From Poa pratensis (lineage: Eukaryota; Streptophyta; Magnoliopsida; Poales; Poaceae): a stretch of DNA of 64,000 nt. The DNA is taken from positions 59,648,769-59,712,768 of the forward strand of contig CAMZMU010000063.1 of NCBI GenBank assembly GCA_947311845.1, in the 5' to 3' direction. Position 1 is the stretch's first letter. Each line of letters opens with the position of its first letter. Below the pieces are notes generated by a model that made no database searches, was not told where the DNA came from, and saw only the letters and a list, made by a program, of their open reading frames with translations. This document shows, piece after piece, positions 58,938 through 64,000 of the stretch. The translations under genes were made by a program, and so were the position numbers.

Positions 58938-59735
58938 CATAATAAGAGTCCAGGACGCTCCAATTTTTGTTCCTTGATAATACTACGACGAAGCAGTGTT
59001 TTGACAACTTGCTTTGAATGGGGGTGTATCCCTAGCCACAACGGGTTCAGCAATCATTGGTTATCCCTTCCTGCAGCAGAGAAATTCATGCGGCTCTTCA
59101 AACCTTCGAGGTCAGTTCAGCATTGCATGTTTGGTCTTCTCTAGCTTATTTACACGAGTCATGGTAGAGCACTCCGATGCAAAACCCGAAACAGATGACT
59201 TATGAGAACCTGATGTATCTTTTAGTTTTCTCACGGTTCTTGTCGTTACATTTGAAATTTCTTGTTTAATCGATAACTAACGTCAAATCATCTGCTAGAA
59301 AACCATTTGCAGATAGCAAAATCACAAAATTATGTTACCGTGCACAAAGTTAAAGTACCAAATCTTTTTTAGCGGGTAATTTACAACACATATCGTTGAT
59401 ATAGATTTATGTGATAAAAATTGCGAAGAAAAGCTTCTGTAGAATTGTTTCCGATAATCTTGTACTGTAGCATTTATAAACACGATTTTCCTAAGTTTTA
59501 AATACAGGTTCATACTTACCTCATCTAACATTTTCACATGATAAGACAACAAATATGCACATTATGGCCCAAGCAGACAGTGAGCCAGCGCTGGGGAGGC
59601 GCCATGCCTCCGGCCGGACCACGAACGGTGCATGCACTCCGGCCGTCGCGTGGCTAGTGAGATCACGACCTCGCCGCGAAAAAAACACGTAACACATACA
59701 TCCCCATCATCGTTACAAAACAACATGGGGGAATA
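58938..59735. other. Spacer, no gene recognised
   Basis: Mixed A/T-rich sequence, GC-rich toward 59600. No supported feature. Confidence 0.4.
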
Positions 59736-59780
59736 TCGTCAGCAATCTTGTTTCAAAAAAAAAAAAAATCGTCAGCAATC
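59736..59780 (+). mobile_element. Micro-insertion: TTGTTTC plus A14 between 12-bp direct repeats
   Basis: TCGTCAGCAATC occurs at 59736-59747 and again at 59769-59780. The 21 bases between are TTGTTTC followed by 14 A. A duplicated target and poly(A) with only seven template bases fit an extremely 5'-truncated retroposon. The two SINE copies here end in the similar TTGTGTTTTGC and TACTGTGTTTCGG. Confidence 0.55.
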
Positions 59781-59884
59781 ACAACACGCATCCCTCAGCC
59801 ATTGGACTGGTTTCTTCTTGTCCTCAACGTTGGTGCTGGTTCCGGCCGTTTGTTTTGTTTGGATTTGGAAGTTGGTGATGCTAA

Positions 59885-62236
59885 GGATGACTCCAACGGG
59901 GCGACGCATCGAGTCCGCGCGCATCTGTTCGTGTCCGCGAGGGCAAAAAACACGGTCCAACGGGGCGACGCAAACGGACCGCGGTCCGTTTTTTGGTCCG
60001 CCGGCACGCATCCCTGGCCCAAATTTGGGCCACCGATGCGTCGGCCCCGGACGCGAAACGGAGCTCTTTTGTGTCCTCCCCTGGTCCGCTTTTGGAGGCA
60101 AAATCCACAGTCCAGACCTACCCCATGGCCGCCGCCGCCTCCAGGATCGCCAAGGCCGCCGCCAAGACCGCCGCCGCCGCCGAGAGCCTAGAGCTGGCCG
60201 ACGACGCCGCCGGGCTTGCTCCCCGGCTGAAGAAAGTGAAGAAGGAGCTCACGGAGGAGCAGAGGGCCAAGGAGACGGCCAAGCGGGGCCAACGGAGGAG
60301 GAGGCTGAAGCAGGACAGGCTCGACGCCGCCGCCAGGGCCGCCGCCGAGGAAAAGGGCGACGACGACAACGCCGACCTCGTGACCAAGACCGCGACAGCT
60401 GCCCTCCTCCTCATTGGACTTACCCCGTCCGCGGCGGCGGTTGGGGTAGCGACTGCGGCGGCGGTCGGGGTTTCCTCTATCGCGGCCAGCTCCAACGCTT
60501 CCACGGCCCGACCTCCAAGGTCGAAACCGCTCGCGACCGCGCCATCTCCTGCGCACGGGTTCGTCCCTGGAACCATGCCGCTGCGGGTTTCTCCTACCTC
60601 CGACGAGTCGGGCGAGGTACCTGCCCTTGTTCTCAACCCGCCTGCGACACCATTGGTCGCACAGTCGCCCGCGCCGCAGACTGTGGAGGCGCGTGCAGCT
60701 GCCCCGCCAGTGGTCGCCCCCGCGCGTAACCTGTTCGGCACTGTGCCCACGCCATCGCCGGGTGACCCCAGGTACTACGAGGAGGACGATGACCCCTACT
60801 ACGGGGAGGACGTCCTCCAGGACATGGTCTGCGACAACACCCAGTACGACGGCGACGACTACAATGCCGGGGATGATGAGACTCTACCGACCGGCCCCGA
60901 TGTGATCAACATCGATAATGAGCCGGTCTTCAACGAGCTCGATGCCGCCGCCACGGCCATGAGGAAGAAGGTCAGCCAAAGAGGCGCCTCGTTCACCACC
61001 GCTGAAGACATTCTCATTTGCGAGTCGTGGATCGAGGTTGGAACCAACCAAATCGTCGGGGCCGAGCAAAAAGGGTCGGCATTTTGGGGCCGGTTCACCA
61101 AGCGCTACAACGAGGGCCGAATCCTTCCGCCCCGGAACATTCTGACGCACCGGACCGAGTGTTCAATCTCTAAGAGGTGGAACCACATTCAAGAGCAAAT
61201 GAGCAAGTTTTGCGGCGCCGTTGAGCACATCGAAAGCCGGCCGCCGCAAAGTGGCTATGGAATCAAGGAGCAAATGTTGCAAGCTTTGGATCTCTTCAAG
61301 GCTCAATATGGCAAGGTCTTCACCTTGACCCATTGCTACCGGGAGCTCAAGGACCAGGAGAAGTGGAAGGAGCTATACGCCTCTCTCAAGAAGGCGGGAC
61401 AAGCGGGACATCTTGGTGTTGACAAAGGAGAGGGCACAACGGAGAAGGAGAAGGACGGGAGGCCAAGGGGAAGAACAACTCCAAGGCCGAGCAGAAGCGC
61501 GATGCAACGACCCTTGCGTTGCAAGAGACTTTGAGCGGGTTCCTATCCCAAAAGGATAAGACCTGTGACAAGAGGGAAGAGAGGAGAGAAAAGGAACGCC
61601 TCGAGAGAGAGGCGGCTTCGAAGCTCTACTTCGAATTGCAAAAGAAGAGGCTTGACATAGAGGAGGAGAACGCTCGGACCCGGGCGGCGGAGGTCGAGAT
61701 CAGGGGCAAGGAGGCCGAGGCAAGGACCAAGGAGGCCGACGTGAAGGCCAGGGAGGTGGAGCTCAAGGCCAAAGACCTTGAACTCGCCCTACGCGCCGAG
61801 GAGGCCAGGATCATGGACATGGACATCTCCACCTTCACCCCTAGGAAGAAGGCCTACTACGAGAAGAAGCAAAGGCAGTACATGGATCAGGTTTGATCTA
61901 TTCTCGGTCCCTTCTACATATTTGTGTTGAACTATGGCCAACATGGCCGGAAAAACATGGCCGGTGGCCGAAATTTGTAATATTTTGGGCACACCTGGGG
62001 ACATGGCCGATGGCCGCAACTTGTAATGTTTTGGGGGCGTGGAAACTATGGCCACCATGCCCGAAAATGATCAAAATGATCAAAAACCCTGGCCGGGCGG
62101 ACTCAATGCGTCGGCCCGTTGGGGGCAGTGGCCGGAAAGGGGCGGACGTGGGCCGGACATGGGTCCTTTTGGTGACGCAAACGGACCAAACGCGGACCAA
62201 ACGCGCGTCCGTTTGCGTCGCCCCGTTGGAGTCATC
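59885..62236 (+). mobile_element. PIF/Harbinger-type DNA transposon carrying only the Myb-like ORF (2.35 kb)
   Basis: Both ends read inward GATGACTCCAACGGGGCGAC and continue GCA; flanks contain TAA (59882-59884 and 62237-62239), the three-base TWA-type TSD of PIF/Harbinger, with one extra G on the left. The core CCAACGGGGCGACGCA is repeated again at 59953-59968 inside the left end, and near both ends there are further ACGGACC / GGTCCG blocks. The only gene is the Myb/trihelix-like ORF. No DDE transposase is visible, so it would depend on transposase from elsewhere. Near the right end a phrase ACATGGCCGRTGGCCG-x-AA-x-TTGTAAT is tandemly duplicated (61953 and 62001). Confidence 0.7.
60125..61896 (+). 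pseudogene. Myb/trihelix-like protein with NAM-associated-type C terminus (Harbinger ORF1 type), one frame slip
   Basis: I start at ATG 60125 (MAAAASRIAKAAAKTAAAAE); the frame is open further upstream, to 59993, but that part lies in the terminal repeat region. An Ala-rich, then basic N-terminal part (KKVKKELTEEQRAKETAKR) is followed by a Pro/Ala-rich linker and an acidic patch (YYEEDDDPYYGEDVLQD). The DNA-binding-like domain begins RGASFTTAEDILICESWIEV and continues GSAFWGRFTKRYNE and SISKRWNHIQEQMSKFCG, with regularly spaced tryptophans as in Myb/trihelix proteins. A minus-one slip near 61465 separates this from the C terminus, which is a long charged coiled coil (EERREKERLEREAASKLYF, then repeated KEAEAR/KEADVK blocks) ending KKAYYEKKQRQYMDQV. 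This architecture is common in grass proteins annotated as NAM-associated, many tied to PIF/Harbinger elements. Probably a nuclear DNA-binding accessory protein. Confidence 0.8.
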
Positions 62237-62522
62237 TAATAAATTAAGCCACCATCGGCTGCAAACCGTTTGACAAGCGTATATATTCGTCGAACTTTTA
62301 AGTATTGCATGACGCCTAGTCGTGCTAGAGTATATAATTGGCATGCATGCATTTTACTAACAGAGTCAGTAATCAGTTGGGAGGAATGCACTAATACTTA
62401 ACTTCACCAGTTACTTGTCAGTTTGTCCTTTGCTAAGCTATAGAAACAGTACCAGTACTATATAGGATATACCGCGGCTAGTTCGTTTTCCGCAGAAGAA
62501 AAGTCCCGCCCAATCATACATA
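62237..62522. other. Short spacer between the Harbinger and Helitron elements
   Basis: No feature seen. The last base before the Helitron terminus gives the T expected in the flank when read on the minus strand. Confidence 0.4.
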
Positions 62523-62748
62523 CTAGATCCCCCGGCGCGGCTTCGCCGCGCGCCACCCGCCGACGACACTGGTATTCAGTGTGAAAAACGGTATGATAAA
62601 CACTATTAACAATGTTCCTGCTGCAACATGTCTTACATTTTGGGACACTAATCTATTCACATGTAATTCCATATTAACTGACTGCAAAGTGAAACTTGAT
62701 GCCAAAAAAAAGATTGAAACAAAATAATATGAATGTAAAAATAATCAC

Positions 62749-62833
62749 CTTCATACATGATTGGGAACACTTGAGCTTTTATCCATACATTGTTACACAG
62801 TGGTGACTGTAAAGCTCCAGGTAAGTCTACATC
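62749..62833 (-). pseudogene. Exon-like segment inside the Helitron, unidentified
   Basis: Minus strand: acceptor TTGAATTTCAG at 62834, 85 bp open in the frame DVDLPGALQSPLCNNVW..., donor GAAG-GTGATT at 62748. A pyrimidine-rich tract precedes it. No family recognised. It is collinear in strand with the EF2-like fragment. Confidence 0.4.
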
Positions 62834-62992
62834 CTGAAATTCAACAGAAAAAAATGAGTTTGAAATTTCTAAAATGCAGGGAAATGAATCAAGCTCGTCC
62901 CTCATCGAAGCTACAAAATATGAAAAGATACTGGAATGTACGAATACATGGCATATATATGTAGCATTCTGATAAAAATATAATGGAGAATA

Positions 62993-63047
62993 ACCTTACT
63001 TACCACTTGGGAGAAACCACATATGGTAAAATTGTCCCTCATCGAAG
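62993..63047 (-). pseudogene. Second exon-like segment inside the Helitron, unidentified
   Basis: Minus strand: acceptor ATTTTGTAG before CTTCGATGAGGGAC, a frame reading SMRDNFTICGFSQV, then donor GTGGTAAGTAAG. The phrase TTTTGTAGCTTCGATGAGGG occurs again at about 62901-62920, so this acceptor region is duplicated. No family recognised. Confidence 0.35.
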
Positions 63048-63849
63048 CTACAAAATTGAACAATCATCTTATTAGCTAAAAGCATTGCAGTCCAGAATTT
63101 CAGCAGAAACTGTGACTACATGTTCTTAATAACAGGAGAAGAGCATTCAGGATTGAAAAAGCAAGTGAATATTTTTCTTAGTGAAAAAGGACTATCTTAA
63201 TTGTCGACATTTCCATAGGTGATCATCATTATAAAGTAGGTAGATCTTCAGCTTAACTACAAAATCAGCAAGTAGCAAGATCTTCTCATTAATATGAAAG
63301 TTCAAAGGAACATGTTGAGTTAAGAAATTAAACATGCTTAAACCGTGCTCTGTTGTAAAGAAAATGAAACTCTAGTATATGATAAATATAAGAAAATATG
63401 GATAATTCCATGTTTCGGAAAGGCAAAGGCATTGTACAAAACAATGTACACAGACATATCAAGGAACATGGTCTAAAGATGAGTGCTCTAACTTAAAAGG
63501 AACAATAAAACAGCTTACTAAAGACTTCCCTACAATATGTATTGCTCATAGTATATGATCTGAAGACATGGAGTACCAAAGCCTAATATCTCACATACAT
63601 GAGAGCTAACGAAGAACAAAATAGAGGAAATCATTTCAATTGACCTTACTAAACCTTGTTTTGTTATATATTTTTCTTAGATTTATGGAAAATTCATATT
63701 GAGATATCACCATTAATTCATTATTCTAAGAGGGGAAACAATAATTTCATCACCACCCATGAATTATTCCTGCATATCCTTCAAATATTTTTCAAGCTGC
63801 AGCTAGCTCCAGCAATAATATCCTAAACAGATACTTCCATGGATCAAAA

Positions 63850-63930
63850 TACCATTGGATCTGATAACGCCAGATGTTTCAAACCTTCCACAAGCTTGGG
63901 AAGATCAGATATCAGCATACTATCAATCTG
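63850..63930 (-). pseudogene. Elongation-factor-2-like fragment inside the Helitron
   Basis: The minus strand encodes SDLPKLVEGLKHLALSDPM followed by V. This closely resembles the conserved EF2 segment that precedes the CTIEESGEH motif (EF2 has R and K where this has H and L). EF2 is the ribosomal translocase GTPase. Only about 22 residues match. The frame stops two codons after the match, and upstream it diverges. An acceptor-like GTGACACAG precedes it and a GT lies at its end, so it may be spliced into chimeric transcripts. A captured, non-functional fragment is the simplest reading. Confidence 0.55.
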
Positions 63931-64000
63931 TGTCACAAAGAGGAGGTGCATAATGAGCTAGTGTCGGTCCTGCAATTCCCTGCTGTCGCATCAAAGGGAG

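Larger units (their letters stand above)
62523..64000 (-). mobile_element. 3' part of a Helitron, running off the right edge
   Basis: The minus strand ends with a GC hairpin (GCGCGGC-GAA-GCCGCGC, with a small bulge possible), seven bases GGGGGAT and CTAG at 62526-62523, followed by T: the diagnostic Helitron 3' terminus. The body extends to higher coordinates. It contains exon-like pieces on the same strand but no Rep or helicase motif in the visible part, as expected of a non-autonomous Helitron with captured gene fragments. The 5' TC end is outside the window. Confidence 0.65.

Overview
This window looks like nuclear DNA of a Triticeae grass (wheat, Aegilops or barley relatives). It is mostly nested LTR retrotransposons, with Stowaway, hAT and PIF/Harbinger MITEs (small non-autonomous DNA transposons), tRNA-derived SINEs, LINE 3' ends and Helitron-type termini. 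Two three-exon R2R3-MYB genes sit between them. Genes were read by eye from translations, splice sites and known motifs; no database search was possible, so family names are recognition-based.

Layout. 1-2450: edge of a minus-strand Copia element (Sirevirus-like), with partial gag, primer-binding site and a complete LTR holding a 13-bp dyad array. 2451-9710: unassigned spacer, two LINE 3' ends, a foldback MITE, Gypsy-like non-coding sequence, a SINE with target-site duplication (TSD), a hAT MITE with TSD, Stowaway and Harbinger-type MITEs. 10102-11308: R2R3-MYB gene broken by a one-base loss in R3. 11.8-13.1 kb: MITEs and an LTR remnant. 13.1-18.2 kb: GC-rich then T-rich sequence resembling an unidentified promoter/UTR/intron region. 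18.2-21.7 kb: a 288-bp direct repeat; its first copy ends exactly at a Helitron-type 3' terminus, its second copy looks like the empty site. 23808-25989: intact R2R3-MYB gene, LAF1/MYB18-like.

27076-38760: complete 11.7-kb Sirevirus-type Copia element flanked by the TSD ACTAG, with gag, pol, an additional downstream ORF with a plausible intron, repeated polypurine tracts, and arrays of a 13-bp dyad in both LTRs and in the 3' internal region. 42123-50309: Gypsy element on the minus strand that encodes only gag and protease. 52.2-58.9 kb: second SINE, an inverted repeat containing 44 G, Harbinger MITE, LINE end, Stowaway MITE. 59885-62236: PIF/Harbinger-type element with long terminal inverted repeats carrying only a Myb/trihelix-like (ORF1-type) protein. 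62523 to the edge: 3' end of a minus-strand Helitron whose body holds exon-like pieces, including an elongation-factor-2-like fragment.

The most notable signals are: (i) two unrelated Sirevirus LTRs carrying arrays of different 13-mers with the same 6-1-6 dyad geometry; (ii) about seventeen frame breaks in unrelated genes on both strands that are all net minus one base, which points to a sequence-quality artefact rather than ordinary decay; (iii) the Helitron insertion with a paralogous empty site; (iv) the Harbinger element that kept only its DNA-binding ORF; (v) a Helitron with captured gene pieces at the right edge.
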